The notes under the pieces were generated by a model. It did no database searches. It was not told the DNA's origin and saw only the letters and a list, made by a program, of their open reading frames with translations. From Acetobacteraceae bacterium (lineage in GTDB: Bacteria > Pseudomonadota > Alphaproteobacteria > Acetobacterales > Acetobacteraceae), in the NCBI GenBank assembly GCA_947371015.1, contig CANBNK010000022.1:1-54076 (forward strand): a stretch of 54,076 nucleotides of DNA, given 5' to 3'. The translations under genes were made by a program, and so were the position numbers. Positions 43,587-54,076 of the stretch are shown piece after piece. The first letter of the stretch is position 1. Every line of letters starts with the position of its first letter.

Positions 43587-44330
43587 CTAGCCCCCGACCC
43601 ACTTCGCGATGAGGTACGCCACCGCAGCGGCCAGCCCACCCACCGCCAGCGTCTGCAACGCCCCCTTCAACGGCGGCAGCCCAGTGGCGGCGGCCTTCAG
43701 CCAGCCGAAGCCAAGCAGCGCCACGCCGGTGGCGGCGGAGGAGACCAGCAACGACTGCTGCGTGTCGGTGAACAGGATGTAGGGCGCCAGCGGGATCATG
43801 CCGCCGACGGCATAGGCACCGCCGATGGTCGCGGCGCTTTTCGCGGCGCGGCCGGGTTCCGGCTCACTCATCTCCAGTTCGAACTTCATCATGAAGTCCA
43901 CCCAGCGCTTGCGGTCGCTGCAGATCGCCTCGGTGGCGTCCTGCAGGGACTGGCCGCGCAGGCCGAAGCGGTGCAGCACCGCCATCACCTCCCAGCGCTC
44001 GCGTTCGGACCAGTCGTGGGTTTCCTGCTCCTCGCGGGCGCGTTCCACCACATAGTGCTGGGCATCCGTGCGCGCGGCCAGGTAGCCGCCCAGCCCCATG
44101 GCGACGCAGCCGGCGGCGATTTCTGCCAGCCCGGCCGTAACGATGAGCGGGTTGGCGGCAACCGCGCCGGAGAGGCCAGCGGCGAGCGCGAAGGGCACGG
44201 TCAGGCCATCGGCCATGCCGATCACCAGGTCACGCACCGTCGCGGAGGCGGTGAAGTGCTCCTCGGAGGCGGGGCCGGGCGGGGGCGGCGGCAGCCCCTC
44301 GCGGGAATGGGCGGGGTGGGGGGTGTCCAT
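43587..44330 (-). CDS. VIT1/CCC1-family membrane protein
   Basis: A 247-residue protein of the VIT1/CCC1 family, known for iron and manganese transport in vacuoles and bacterial membranes. The first helix reads TVRDLVIGMADGLTVPFALAAG, a family signature with the metal-binding Asp. Then comes AEIAAGCVAMGLGGYLAARTD, a cytoplasmic acidic, His/Glu-bearing segment (REEQETHDWSERERWEV) like the metal-binding domain of plant VIT1, and three more helices. The start is ATG 44330; a TTG at 44339 would add three residues. The stop TAG is shared with a palindromic repeat. Confidence 0.88.
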   Translation of the reverse strand: MDTPHPAHSREGLPPPPPGPASEEHFTASATVRDLVIGMADGLTVPFALAAGLSGAVAANPLIVTAGLAEIAAGCVAMGLGGYLAARTDAQHYVVERAREEQETHDWSERERWEVMAVLHRFGLRGQSLQDATEAICSDRKRWVDFMMKFELEMSEPEPGRAAKSAATIGGAYAVGGMIPLAPYILFTDTQQSLLVSSAATGVALLGFGWLKAAATGLPPLKGALQTLAVGGLAAAVAYLIAKWVGG

Positions 44331-44341
44331 GGGGGGCAAGG

Positions 44342-45121
44342 CTAGCTGCCCGCCGGCCGTTCCGCCAGCGCCAGCCGGCCTGCGGCGGCGAGGCCGAGCA
44401 CCAGGCCACCGACATGCATGGCGTTCTGCATGATGCCCTGGGTCAGGCCGGCGAGAACCTCGGCGACCGGCAGCGCCTCCACCGCGATATCCTCACCTGC
44501 ATCCAGCGCCTGCGCGCCGGTGGGTTCGCACCCCAGGGCGAGGACGAAGTGGATGCGGTTGGAGCAATGCGCCGGCTCCGGCGGCAGCCCGATCACGCCG
44601 CGCCATTCGGCGGCGCGGTAGCCAGTCTCCTCGGTAAACTCGCGGGCGGCAGCGGCGACGGGGTCGGTCTCGCCGGGCTCCATCATGCCGCCGGGCAGTT
44701 CCAGCGTCAGCGCCTGCGCGCCGGGGCGGAACTGGCGCACCAGCACCAGGCGGCCATCCGGCGTCAGCGCGATGACATGGACCCAGTCGGCCCCGTCGAG
44801 CATCCACCAGGGGTCGAGTGTGACACCCTTCGGCGTTTCCCAGGTTTCCGCTCGCAGATGGATCCAGCGGTCGCGCAGGGCGGTGCGAGAGCCCGTCCTG
44901 CGCCAGGGTGCCGGCGAATCGGCCGCCCGATTCAGACCTTCGCGGCCCAAGCCGGGGTCCCCACGAAGCGCTGCTTCGTGGGGTGGGGCGCCGCTGCGGT
45001 CATCGGGGGCCGGGGCCGACCGATTCAGACCTTCGCGGCCTGCGCCGCTGCGGTCATCGGGGGCCGGGGCCGCCCGATTCAGACCTTCGCGGCCTGCGCC
45101 GCTGCGGTCATCGGGCGGCAT
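44342..45121 (-). CDS. NUDIX hydrolase with a repeat-encoded N-terminal extension
   Basis: From ATG 45121, two bases after the gcvP stop and with GGAG before it, the frame has 259 codons. Residues 1-65 are mostly three repeat copies, each like DDRSGAGREGLNR (18-codon period), one interrupted by a nested hairpin that adds a proline/glycine-rich insert. The normal protein begins around TALRDRWIHLRAETWETPKG. The NUDIX box is LPGGMMEPGETDPVAAAAREFTEETGYRA (the GxxxxxEx7REUxEExGU pattern complete). The end is typical of ADP-sugar/NDP-sugar pyrophosphatase-like members. No ATG, GTG or TTG follows the repeats before the conserved part, so the repeats are probably translated. Confidence 0.82.
   Translation of the reverse strand: MPPDDRSGAGREGLNRAAPAPDDRSGAGREGLNRSAPAPDDRSGAPPHEAALRGDPGLGREGLNRAADSPAPWRRTGSRTALRDRWIHLRAETWETPKGVTLDPWWMLDGADWVHVIALTPDGRLVLVRQFRPGAQALTLELPGGMMEPGETDPVAAAAREFTEETGYRAAEWRGVIGLPPEPAHCSNRIHFVLALGCEPTGAQALDAGEDIAVEALPVAEVLAGLTQGIMQNAMHVGGLVLGLAAAGRLALAERPAGS
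44927..45114. repeat. Three in-frame TCA-bulge palindromes (54-bp period), one with a nested hairpin
   Basis: Units 45074-45114 and 45020-45060 (41 nt each) and a third at 44927-45006. Outer stem CCGAT/ATCGG, TCA bulge, GACC/GGTC (perfect), TTC/TGC loop, GCGGC/GCCGC around CTGC. The third is split by an insert carrying a perfect 11-bp hairpin, CCCCACGAAGC / GCTTCGTGGGG (44959-44983). The period is a multiple of three and all copies are open in the NUDIX frame. Confidence 0.9.
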
Positions 45122-45123
45122 GC

Positions 45124-48002
<2,879 letters not shown>

Positions 48003-48006
<4 letters not shown>

Positions 48007-48380
48007 GCGCTCTCCTCCACGAAGCGGTGGTAGCCGGCGTCGTCCATCAGTTCCGCCAGCTCGGCCGGGGCGGAGAGTTCCAGCTTGAAGAACCAGCCGG
48101 CGCCGGCGGGGTCGCTGTTGATGCTGCCGGGGTTGTCACCCAGAGCGCTGTTCACTTCCACCACGCGGCCGCTGATCGGCGCATAGACGTCGGAAGCCGC
48201 CTTGACGCTTTCCACCACGGCGCAAGCCTCGCCAGCCGCGACCACGCGGCCGAGTTCCGGCAGTTCGACAAAGACGACATCGCCCAGCGCCTGCTGGGCG
48301 TGGTCGGTGATGCCGATGGTGGCGACGTCGCCATCCATCGCCACCCATTCATGGTCCTTGGAGAATTTCAGGTCGGACAT
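48003..48380 (-). CDS. gcvH: Glycine cleavage system H protein
   Basis: The 125-residue lipoyl carrier of the glycine cleavage system. The lipoylated residue is Lys60 in [17 protein letters not shown], and the [20 protein letters not shown] segment is diagnostic. Length is normal. It lies between gcvT and gcvP; 128 bp separate it from gcvT, most of it two palindromic repeat units. Confidence 0.97.
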
Positions 48381-48411
48381 TGCAGCGGTCTCCTGGGCAT
48401 CGTTTGAGAGG

Positions 48412-48505
48412 CTGATTCACGGCTTACGGCGATTCCGCCCAAGCCGATCAGATGTTGTTTTGAGAGACTGATTCACCGCTTTGGCGTGCCGCCTCCGCGG
48501 ATCAG
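48412..48505. repeat. Two direct tandem TCA-bulge palindromes (56-bp period) between gcvT and gcvH
   Basis: Unit 48468-48505: CTGAT/ATCAG, TCA bulge, CCGC/GCGG, TTT/TCC loop, GGCG/CGCC around TGC. Unit 48412-48451: CTGAT/ATCAG, TCA bulge, CGGC/GCCG, GGCG/CGCC around ATTC. The middle stems of the two differ but both pair. A TTTGAGAG string precedes each. On the minus strand TAGAG, with the gcvT stop codon, begins the element. Confidence 0.9.
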
Positions 48506-48508
48506 GCT

Positions 48509-49618
48509 CTAGCGGGCGTAGCGGTTGGCGACGAAGGGCATGGCGGCGACGCGGGCAGCCAGGGGCTTGCCGCGCACCATCAATTCGAGAGGCGTGTCGT
48601 CGGTGGCGTGCGCGCGGGCGACGTAGCCCATGGCCATGGGGCCACCCAGCGAGGGGCCGAAGCCGCCCGAGGTGATCTCGCCGATGGCGGCGCCACCAGG
48701 CACATGCACCGGGGTGTGGCCGCGCGCGGGCTGGCGGCCTTCCGGCCGGATGCCGACGCGCAGGCGCTGGGTGCCATTGGCCAGGTCTTCGCGGACCCTT
48801 TCAGCGCCCGGGAAATTCCATTCCATGCGGCGGCGCTTGCCGATGCTCCAGGTCAGCGCCGCCTCGACCGGGCTGGTGGTTTCATCGATGTCGTTGCCGT
48901 AGAGGCAGAGCCCGGCCTCCAGCCGCAGCGAATCCCGCGCGCCAAGGCCGACCGGCGCCACGCCAGGGAGCGCCAGCAGGGCGCGGGCGAGGCTTTCTGC
49001 CTGTTCGGCGGGGACGCTGATCTCGTAGCCATCCTCCCCGGTGTAGCCGCTGCGAGAGACGAAGCAGGGCACACCGGCGATAGTCACTTCCGCCACGTCC
49101 ATGAACTTCATCGCCACCAGGGCCGGCGCCAGCGGCGCGATGGCGGCCGCGGCGCCGGGGCCTTGCAGCGCCAGCAGGGCGCGGTCCGGCAGCCGGTTCA
49201 GCTTCACCCCGGCCGGGAGCGCGGCCTCGATCCGGGCGAAATCGTCATGCTTGCGGCTGGCATTGACCACCAGGAACAGGCGGTTGCCGAAATTCGCCAC
49301 CATGAAGTCATCGAAGATGCCGCCCGCTTCCGTGGTCAGGAGGGCATAGCGCTGGCGCATCGGCTTGAGGCCGGCCACATCGGCCGGGGTCAGCGCTTCC
49401 AATGCGGCGGCGGCGTTCTCACCCACCAATTCCGCCTGGCCCATGTGGGAAACGTCGAACAGCCCGGCCGCGGCGCGGCAGTGCAGGTGTTCGCCCAGAA
49501 TGCCCAAGGGGTACTGGACCGGCATGGCGTAGCCGGCGAAGGGGACCATACGGCCGCCTAATTCCCGGTGCAGCGCGCCGAGCGGGGTTTCCAAAAGACT
49601 CTCAGCAGAATCGGCCAC
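48509..49618 (-). CDS. gcvT: Glycine cleavage system aminomethyltransferase, T-protein
   Basis: A 369-residue T-protein that transfers the methylene group from aminomethyl-GcvH to tetrahydrofolate and releases ammonia. Recognisable: TPLGALHRELGGRMVPFAGY near the start, FDVSHMGQAEL, the folate-binding FVSRSGYTGEDGYEIS, RDSLRLEAGLCLYGND, and a C-terminal GEITSGGFGPSLGGPMAMGYV. I chose GTG 49618, with GCAGGGGG just upstream; an in-frame ATG at 49705 lies inside the riboswitch and is not credible. First gene of the gcvTHP operon. Confidence 0.95.
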   Translation of the reverse strand: MADSAESLLETPLGALHRELGGRMVPFAGYAMPVQYPLGILGEHLHCRAAAGLFDVSHMGQAELVGENAAAALEALTPADVAGLKPMRQRYALLTTEAGGIFDDFMVANFGNRLFLVVNASRKHDDFARIEAALPAGVKLNRLPDRALLALQGPGAAAAIAPLAPALVAMKFMDVAEVTIAGVPCFVSRSGYTGEDGYEISVPAEQAESLARALLALPGVAPVGLGARDSLRLEAGLCLYGNDIDETTSPVEAALTWSIGKRRRMEWNFPGAERVREDLANGTQRLRVGIRPEGRQPARGHTPVHVPGGAAIGEITSGGFGPSLGGPMAMGYVARAHATDDTPLELMVRGKPLAARVAAMPFVANRYAR

Positions 49619-49659
49619 GGTTCCCCCTGCCGCGTTTGCGGCGGTTGAAGTTCGTGGCC

Positions 49660-49872
49660 CCCCTCTGTCGGAAATACCTGAGAGATTCGGCGCCCGGACC
49701 AGCAAGGGGTCTTGGGGCTCGCCTTACTCCGTCGGTGCCGGCGTGGTGCGTGCCGGGCTTTCCAGAGGCCCCTTCCCCATGCGGCCCTATTTGCCTGAGC
49801 GTTTCCGGGGGCCGGTTGCGCCTTCGGCGGGGGTGCTCTCCGGCATGCCGGAGGCGCCCCTCTCTCCCGCAC
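49660..49872 (-). promoter_or_regulatory. Tandem glycine riboswitch
   Basis: Upstream of gcvT on the minus strand are two consecutive glycine aptamers. The first has GGGAGAGAGG at the 5' end, then CGCCGAAGGCGCAACC and GGAAACGCTCAGGCAAATAGG. The second has ACCGACGGAGTAAGG and CTCTCAGGTATTTCCGACAG with AGAGG at the 3' side. These are the conserved glycine-binding core strings. The riboswitch ends about 40 bases before the GTG start, so glycine likely switches on gcvTHP. Confidence 0.93.
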
Positions 49873-49957
49873 GGGATCAGCAGGATGCATTTGGTCTAGC
49901 CTGCCCCCGGGGGCGACGCAACCGCGCCCCTGCAGGGTGGCCGACCCAGGTGGCGGC

Positions 49958-50491
49958 TTACCGCACGCCGCGGCGCCGGTTCGTCTCCAGCTGTTCCTGG
50001 TTCAGCCGGAAGGAGACATAGACCGTGTAGTCCTGGGCGCGACGCGCATCCCCCACCGGCAGGGTGATATCGACCGACTGGCTCATGCCGCTGGCCCGGG
50101 TTTCATTGGGGTTAAAGGTGACGAAGTCCTGGAAGCCCTGCTCGCTCAGCACCTTCTGGGTGCGGTTGTCCACCACGGCGACAAACCAGGGCAGGCGCAC
50201 TTCCCGGCCGCGATAGGCCGGCCCGCGGTCCACGGTGAAGCCGACGGACAGGCGCATCTCGATGGCGTTGCTGCCACGGCCGCAGCCGCCTTCCACCCGC
50301 ACCAGGCGAGCATCGGTCTCCAGCGTGGTCAGGTCCGCCGGGGCGCCGGCGCGGTACAGGGTCATGTCCGCCCCCTCCCCCAGGATCGCCGGGCGAGGGC
50401 AGGCAATGGGGTAGCGGGTGGCGTTGTTGCCGCACCCCGCCAGCAACAGCAGCAGGCCGGGTACTATCGCAAGTCCGAAGCGCATCACCAT
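49958..50491 (-). CDS. Predicted lipoprotein
   Basis: A 177-residue exported protein. The signal [20 protein letters not shown] has the lipobox LLAGC, so lipid attachment at Cys20 is predicted. The mature part has [20 protein letters not shown] near the start and a C-terminal half rich in beta strands ([47 protein letters not shown]). The layout resembles a conserved alphaproteobacterial lipoprotein of unknown function. AAGGGGGAAG lies before the start; MRFG at 50485 is an equally good start. Divergent from ispH. Confidence 0.8.
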   Translation of the reverse strand: MVMRFGLAIVPGLLLLLAGCGNNATRYPIACPRPAILGEGADMTLYRAGAPADLTTLETDARLVRVEGGCGRGSNAIEMRLSVGFTVDRGPAYRGREVRLPWFVAVVDNRTQKVLSEQGFQDFVTFNPNETRASGMSQSVDITLPVGDARRAQDYTVYVSFRLNQEQLETNRRRGVR

Positions 50492-50612
50492 CTTCCCCCT
50501 TGAGCAACACCCGGCGGCAGTTAGTGTGCCGCCGCCAAGCCGCCAATTAGTCTTCCACTTTGCCCGGCGGCCCGTTAGCACGGCAACCCGAAGCCCGCGA
50601 GCACCCAGCGCC

Positions 50613-51560
50613 ATGACCAGCAAGCCCAGCCTCAACGTCCTGCTCGCCGGCCCTCGCGGCTTCTGCGCCGGGGTGGACCGTGCCATCAAGATTGTCGAGG
50701 AAGCCATCCGCCGCTACGGCGCCCCGGTCTACGTCCGGCATGAGATCGTCCACAACCGCTTTGTGGTGCAGGCGCTGGAACGCCAGGGCGCGATCTTCGT
50801 CGAGGAACTGGACGAGGTGCCGGACGACGCCCCGGTGGTGTTCTCGGCCCATGGCGTGCCGAAGAGCGTGCCGACCGAGGCCACCCGCCGCAAGCTGATG
50901 TACCTGGACGCCACCTGCCCGCTGGTCAGCAAGGTCCACCGCGAAGCCGAGCATCACTTTGCCCGCGGCCGCCACATCCTGCTGATCGGCCATGAGGGCC
51001 ACCCCGAGGTCATCGGCACCATGGGCCAGTTGCCGGATGGCGCGGTGACCCTGGTGGAGGACGAGGAGCACGCCCGCACGGTGCCTGTGCCGCCCGGCAA
51101 GCCGCTGGCCTTCATCACCCAGACCACGCTTTCGGTGGATGACACCGCCGGCATCGTGGCGGCGCTGCAGGCCCGCTTCCCCGCCATCGCCATGCCGGCG
51201 AAGGAGGATATCTGCTACGCCACCACCAACCGCCAGGCAGCGGTGAAGGCGATTGCGCCGCGGACCGAGCTGATGATCGTGGTCGGCGCGCCGAACTCCT
51301 CCAACAGCCTGCGCCTGGTGGAAGTGGCCGAGCGTGCCGGCTGCGCCAAGGCCATCATGGTGCAGCGCGGGCGCGAACTGGACCTGGCCATCGTGGAAGG
51401 CGTCTCCAGCATCGGCGTGACCGCCGGGGCCAGCGCGCCGGAAGTGCTGGTGGAGGAAGTGCTGGCCCGACTGCGCGAGCGCTACGAGCTGGTGATGGAA
51501 GAAGTAGTGGTCGCCGAGGAGCGGATCACGTTTAAACTCCCTGCCGCGCTGAACGCCTGA
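50613..51560 (+). CDS. ispH: 4-hydroxy-3-methylbut-2-enyl diphosphate reductase
   Basis: A 315-residue IspH (LytB), the last enzyme of the MEP isoprenoid pathway, making IPP and DMAPP from HMBPP with a 4Fe-4S cluster. The three cluster cysteines are Cys18 ([11 protein letters not shown]), Cys102 ([11 protein letters not shown]) and Cys201 ([11 protein letters not shown]). Also typical are FSAHGVP and [15 protein letters not shown]. The ATG at 50613 gives the standard length. The last 24 bases of the gene form the left arm of a terminator. Followed by thrB and rnhA, as in many Rhodospirillales. Confidence 0.97.
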   Translation: MTSKPSLNVLLAGPRGFCAGVDRAIKIVEEAIRRYGAPVYVRHEIVHNRFVVQALERQGAIFVEELDEVPDDAPVVFSAHGVPKSVPTEATRRKLMYLDATCPLVSKVHREAEHHFARGRHILLIGHEGHPEVIGTMGQLPDGAVTLVEDEEHARTVPVPPGKPLAFITQTTLSVDDTAGIVAALQARFPAIAMPAKEDICYATTNRQAAVKAIAPRTELMIVVGAPNSSNSLRLVEVAERAGCAKAIMVQRGRELDLAIVEGVSSIGVTAGASAPEVLVEEVLARLRERYELVMEEVVVAEERITFKLPAALNA

Positions 51561-51590
51561 CGGCGTTTAGCGCGGCAGGGAGCATTTTTT
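51537..51590 (+). terminator. Strong intrinsic terminator overlapping the ispH 3' end
   Basis: A 21-bp stem (left arm 51537-51557, right arm 51562-51582, one G-T wobble) with a TGAC loop, followed by CATTTTTT. The left arm is coding sequence for the last seven residues of IspH and the stop codon sits in the loop. This separates ispH from thrB. Confidence 0.93.
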
Positions 51591-51819
51591 GCCCTCAGGC
51601 GCCGAGCGGCAGCCTCCGCGGCCTTGGCTTGCGCGGGCATAAGCCCGCGTCGCGCATTCGCGCTCTCGGCCCTTTCGGGCCGCCTGGGTCAGCTGCCGCA
51701 GCGTTCGCGTTCACCGGGAGCGAGCAACATCGCTGCCGCGATGCGGGGCCGGTGCTAGCCGGGCGCTCTGCCCTCACCGCGCCTTGCACCGCCGGGCGGC
51801 GGGCGCTAACGGAACCGCG

Positions 51820-52833
51820 ATGGCCGTCTATACCGAAGTCTCCGACGAAGCGCTGCGCGCCTTCCTGGCGGAGTACCCCATTGGGGAGCTGCTCGCCTTC
51901 CGCGGCATCGCGGAGGGGGTGGAGAACTCCAATTTCGCGCTGAAGACCACCGGCGGCGAGTTCATTCTGACACTGTACGAAAAGCGCGTGGACCCCGGCG
52001 AGCTGCCGTATTTCCTCGGCCTGATGCAGCATTTGGCCAGCCGCGGGCTGGACTGCCCGCAGCCGGTGCCGGCGCGGGACGGCCAGGCACTGCGCATGCT
52101 GGCCGGGCGGCCGGCGGCGATCTGCACCTTCCTGCCGGGCGTCTGGCCGCGCCGGGTGCGGCCGCAGCATTGCGCCCCGTTGGGCGATGCGCTGGCCCAA
52201 CTGCACGCAGCCGGTGCCGATTTCGCCGGCCAGCGGCCCAACGCGCTCGGCCCCGCCGGCTGGGCGCCGCTGCTGGACCGCTGCCGCGCCGAGGGCGACC
52301 AGGTGCAGCCCGGCCTGGTGGCTGAACTGGATGCCGCGCTGGCCGCCATCCTGGCCGAATGGCCGGCGGCAGGGATGCCCCAGGGGATGCCCCAGGGGAT
52401 GCCCCAGGGGATGCCCATCGGGCAGATACATGCCGATTTGTTCCCCGACAATGTCTTCTTTCTGGACGATGCCGCCGGGCAGCCGCGGCTTTCCGGCTTG
52501 ATCGACTTCTACTTCGCCTGCACCGACCTGCTGGCCTACGACATCGCGGTGTGCCTGAACGCCTGGTGCTTCGAGAGCGACCACAGCTTCAATGTCACCA
52601 AGGCGCATGCGCTGCTGGCGGCCTATCAGGCGCGGCGGCCGTTGAGCGAGGCCGAACGCGCCGCGCTGCCGGTGCTGTGCCGCGGCGCCAGCCTGCGCTT
52701 CCTGCTGACCCGCCTGTATGACTGGACCAGCACGCCCGCCGGCGCCCTGGTCACCCGCAAGGACCCGCTGGAATACCTGCGGAAGCTGCGGTTCTTCCTG
52801 CGGGCGGAAGGGCCCTCCTCGCTTGGCCTCTGA
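51820..52833 (+). CDS. thrB: Homoserine kinase (ThrB2/choline kinase-fold type)
   Basis: A 337-residue homoserine kinase of the aminoglycoside phosphotransferase-like fold, making O-phosphohomoserine for threonine synthesis. The N-terminal [20 protein letters not shown], then [26 protein letters not shown] is diagnostic. The catalytic loop [12 protein letters not shown] is near residue 205 and [19 protein letters not shown] follows with the metal Asp. Just before the catalytic loop the protein has GMPQ repeated three times, encoded by a 12-bp tandem repeat (52373-52417). The start is ATG 51820. Its 3' end overlaps the rnhA start. Confidence 0.93.
   Translation: MAVYTEVSDEALRAFLAEYPIGELLAFRGIAEGVENSNFALKTTGGEFILTLYEKRVDPGELPYFLGLMQHLASRGLDCPQPVPARDGQALRMLAGRPAAICTFLPGVWPRRVRPQHCAPLGDALAQLHAAGADFAGQRPNALGPAGWAPLLDRCRAEGDQVQPGLVAELDAALAAILAEWPAAGMPQGMPQGMPQGMPIGQIHADLFPDNVFFLDDAAGQPRLSGLIDFYFACTDLLAYDIAVCLNAWCFESDHSFNVTKAHALLAAYQARRPLSEAERAALPVLCRGASLRFLLTRLYDWTSTPAGALVTRKDPLEYLRKLRFFLRAEGPSSLGL
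52373..52417 (+). repeat. In-frame 12-bp tandem repeat in thrB
   Basis: The unit GGATGCCCCAGG occurs three times, then a fourth partial copy, encoding GMPQ repeats just before the catalytic loop. Copies appear identical, which suggests strand-slippage variation in number; each change would add or remove four residues without a frameshift. Confidence 0.9.
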
Positions 52834-53278
52834 CGATGACCTGACGGTTGAGATCTGGACCGATGGCGGCTGCAAGCCCAACCCGGGCCCGGGCGGCTGG
52901 GGTGCCATCCTGCGCTACGGCGAGATCGTGCGCGAACTTTCCGGCCATGATGCCGCCACCACCAACAACCGCATGGAGCTGACCGCCGCCTGCGCCGCGC
53001 TGGAGGCGCTGAAGCGCCCCTGCGTCGTGGTGCTGCATACCGACAGCGAATACGTCAAGAACGGCATCAGCCGTTGGATCAATGGCTGGGTACGGAACAA
53101 CTGGCGCAACGCGGCGAAGGACCCGGTGGCGAACATGGAGCTGTGGCAGCGCCTGCTGGCAGCCGCCAAGCCGCACAAGGTCGAATGGAAATGGGTGCGC
53201 GGGCATAGTGGCAACGCGATGAACGAACGCGCCGATGTGCTGGCGACCACCGCCCGGCAGACACTCGGCCGGGGTTGA
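52823..53278 (+). CDS. rnhA: Ribonuclease HI
   Basis: A 151-residue RNase HI that cleaves RNA in RNA-DNA hybrids. Active-site residues are present: Asp14 in [14 protein letters not shown], Glu in [12 protein letters not shown], Asp in [11 protein letters not shown] and Asp in MNERADVLA. The best start is TTG 52823, which overlaps the thrB 3' end by 11 bases, with GGAAGGG upstream; longer starts only add out-of-family residues encoded within thrB. The thrB-rnhA pairing is conserved in alphaproteobacteria. Confidence 0.93.
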   Translation: MASDDDLTVEIWTDGGCKPNPGPGGWGAILRYGEIVRELSGHDAATTNNRMELTAACAALEALKRPCVVVLHTDSEYVKNGISRWINGWVRNNWRNAAKDPVANMELWQRLLAAAKPHKVEWKWVRGHSGNAMNERADVLATTARQTLGRG

Positions 53279-53593
53279 TTTAGGTTCTGGCATAACCCGT
53301 CATTTTCTGGCATCAAATGTCATAGAAACGAACGATCAGCCTCCCGTAAGGGATGCTACAGGTGAGCGAATAGGTCGTTCCAAGTGAACAAAATGACCCA
53401 TGGCGGGCGGCCGTCGTGTCCGTCCGGCGCCCTATCAAGCAGCAGGGCAGAATACATTTCTATTTTTACTGATTCTGAGGGCTTGGCGATGCTACGCGCC
53501 ACGCCGGAAGCAGGCGTCATGCTCAATTTGGCGGCAGCAGGGCGCGTCCAATAACAAGGAACACTGACGGTAAGGCTTCTCTGAACTGCTGGC
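53279..53593. other. Less GC-rich intergenic segment, possible old mobile-element remnant
   Basis: 315 bp with visibly lower GC than its surroundings and no credible gene. At its left end, just after the rnhA stop, two 19-nt direct repeats of the type TTCTGGCATnnnnnGTCAT occur at 53285-53303 and 53305-53323. Closely spaced end repeats like these are typical of transposase-binding sites in IS ends. I see no transposase fragment. Confidence 0.5.
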
Positions 53594-53640
53594 TGTCAAT
53601 CGTCACGCAAAAGGGACCCCTTCATGCTGCGCGGAACCCC

Positions 53641-53691
53641 GCCCTGGTCGTCCGTCCCGGAGCCGTAGGCGGAGGGGCGGACGACCAGGGC
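53641..53691. terminator. Long hairpin downstream of istB
   Basis: GCCCTGGTCGTCCG (53641-53654) and CGGACGACCAGGGC (53678-53691) pair perfectly over 14 bp with a GC-rich loop. It lies between the istB stop and the element end and may terminate IS transcripts. Confidence 0.55.
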
Positions 53692-53717
53692 GGCACAGCC
53701 CCAACGCGCAGGGATGG

Positions 53718-54076
53718 TCAGGCGCGGTTGCGGAACCGCCAGCTGTCGTTGCCGGTCTCGACGATGTCGCAGTGATGCGTCAGCCGGTCGAGCAGCGCCG
53801 CGGTCATCTTGGCGTCGCCGAACACGCTCGGCCATTCGCCGAACGCCAGGTTGGTGGTGACGATGACCGAGGTCTGCTCGTACAGCCGGCTGATCAGGTG
53901 GAACAGCAACTGCCCCCCCGACAGCGCGAACGGCAGGTAGCCCAGTTCGTCGAGCACGACGAAATCCAGCCGGCACAGATGATCCGCCAGGCGTCCCTGG
54001 CGGCCCGCCTTGGCTTCGGCCTCCAGCCGGTTCACCAGGTCCACCACGGTGTAGAACCGGCCGCGCTTGCCGTCGC
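53718..54076 (-). CDS. istB: IS21-family helper ATPase IstB, partial (5' end outside window)
   Basis: The C-terminal 119 codons of IstB, the AAA+ helper of the IS21 transposase. Walker [13 protein letters not shown], the [28 protein letters not shown] segment (sensor Asn), and [22 protein letters not shown] near the end are hallmarks of the family. The frame is open to the window edge. The istA gene is expected beyond it. Confidence 0.93.
   Translation of the reverse strand, partial: DGKRGRFYTVVDLVNRLEAEAKAGRQGRLADHLCRLDFVVLDELGYLPFALSGGQLLFHLISRLYEQTSVIVTTNLAFGEWPSVFGDAKMTAALLDRLTHHCDIVETGNDSWRFRNRA

Larger units (their letters stand above)
53594..54076 (-). mobile_element. IS21-family insertion sequence, right end and partial istB
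   Basis: The terminus is taken as TGTCAATCGTCACGC followed by AAAAGGGACCCC at 53594, a pattern I associate with IS21-family elements of this group. Inside come a strong hairpin and the 3' part of istB on the minus strand; the rest of the element runs off the window, so the other end and target duplication cannot be seen. Confidence 0.75.

Noticed and set aside
49558-49890. A 110-codon protein frame upstream of gcvT
   Set aside because: The region is the tandem glycine riboswitch, and the frame runs into gcvT in the wrong phase.
53285-53323. These direct repeats as the end of the IS21 copy itself
   Set aside because: The better terminus for that element is the TGTCAATCG at 53594, close to istB and its hairpin; the 53285 repeats have a different sequence.

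Overview
The window comes from a high-GC alphaproteobacterium, most likely an Acetobacteraceae member of the Roseomonas type. The evidence is very GC-rich DNA, an NDUFA12-type complex I accessory gene beside mlaD and a DUF2155 gene, the ispH-thrB-rnhA gene order, a stand-alone TSCPD protein related to the B12-dependent ribonucleotide reductase, and seven orphan tripartite-tricarboxylate (Bug-type) solute-binding proteins. The lineage is inferred from gene content, because no 16S gene is present.

Layout. 1-7140: a peptide-type ABC importer (two divergent binding proteins, two permeases, two ATPases) followed by two tiny lipoproteins. 7171-22705: mostly minus-strand genes, namely an MFS carrier, NAD kinase, a nitrilase-family hydrolase, three tandem Bug proteins, PPK2, a second MFS carrier, a secreted endo/exonuclease/phosphatase-family protein, a nuclease-ATPase of the DUF2075 type, an EamA exporter, a FemAB/GNAT-like protein and a RidA protein. 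22905-30763: the TSCPD protein, the NDUFA12-mlaD-DUF2155 operon, more Bug proteins, a cupin and a nitroreductase. 30901-36636: a secreted PhoX/DUF839-like protein with RTX repeats, an AT-rich gap, tRNA-Phe, rpmB, another Bug protein and a NUDIX protein. 36740-43472: an Atm1-type exporter, rfbC-rfbB-rfbD for dTDP-rhamnose, an aldolase-family protein and an M20 amidohydrolase. 43587-49872: a VIT1-like protein, a NUDIX hydrolase and the glycine cleavage operon gcvT-gcvH-gcvP behind a tandem glycine riboswitch. 49958-53278: a lipoprotein, ispH with a very strong terminator, thrB and rnhA. The window ends inside an IS21-family element.

The most unusual feature is a family of about 41-nt imperfect palindromes (19 units at 10 loci by my count). 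All share one architecture: an outer stem ending in GAT/ATC, a constant TCA bulge in one arm, a 4-bp stem, a 3-nt internal loop, a 4-6-bp apical stem and a small loop. The stem sequences differ between loci but mostly change together, so pairing is kept. Units occur singly or as direct tandems with 54-57 bp period, usually right after a stop codon. Some appear to supply the stop codon, the Shine-Dalgarno sequence or in-frame N-terminal codons, and one lies inside a gene just after the signal peptide. I do not recognise this family from the literature. Its in-frame behaviour recalls the Rickettsia palindromic elements.
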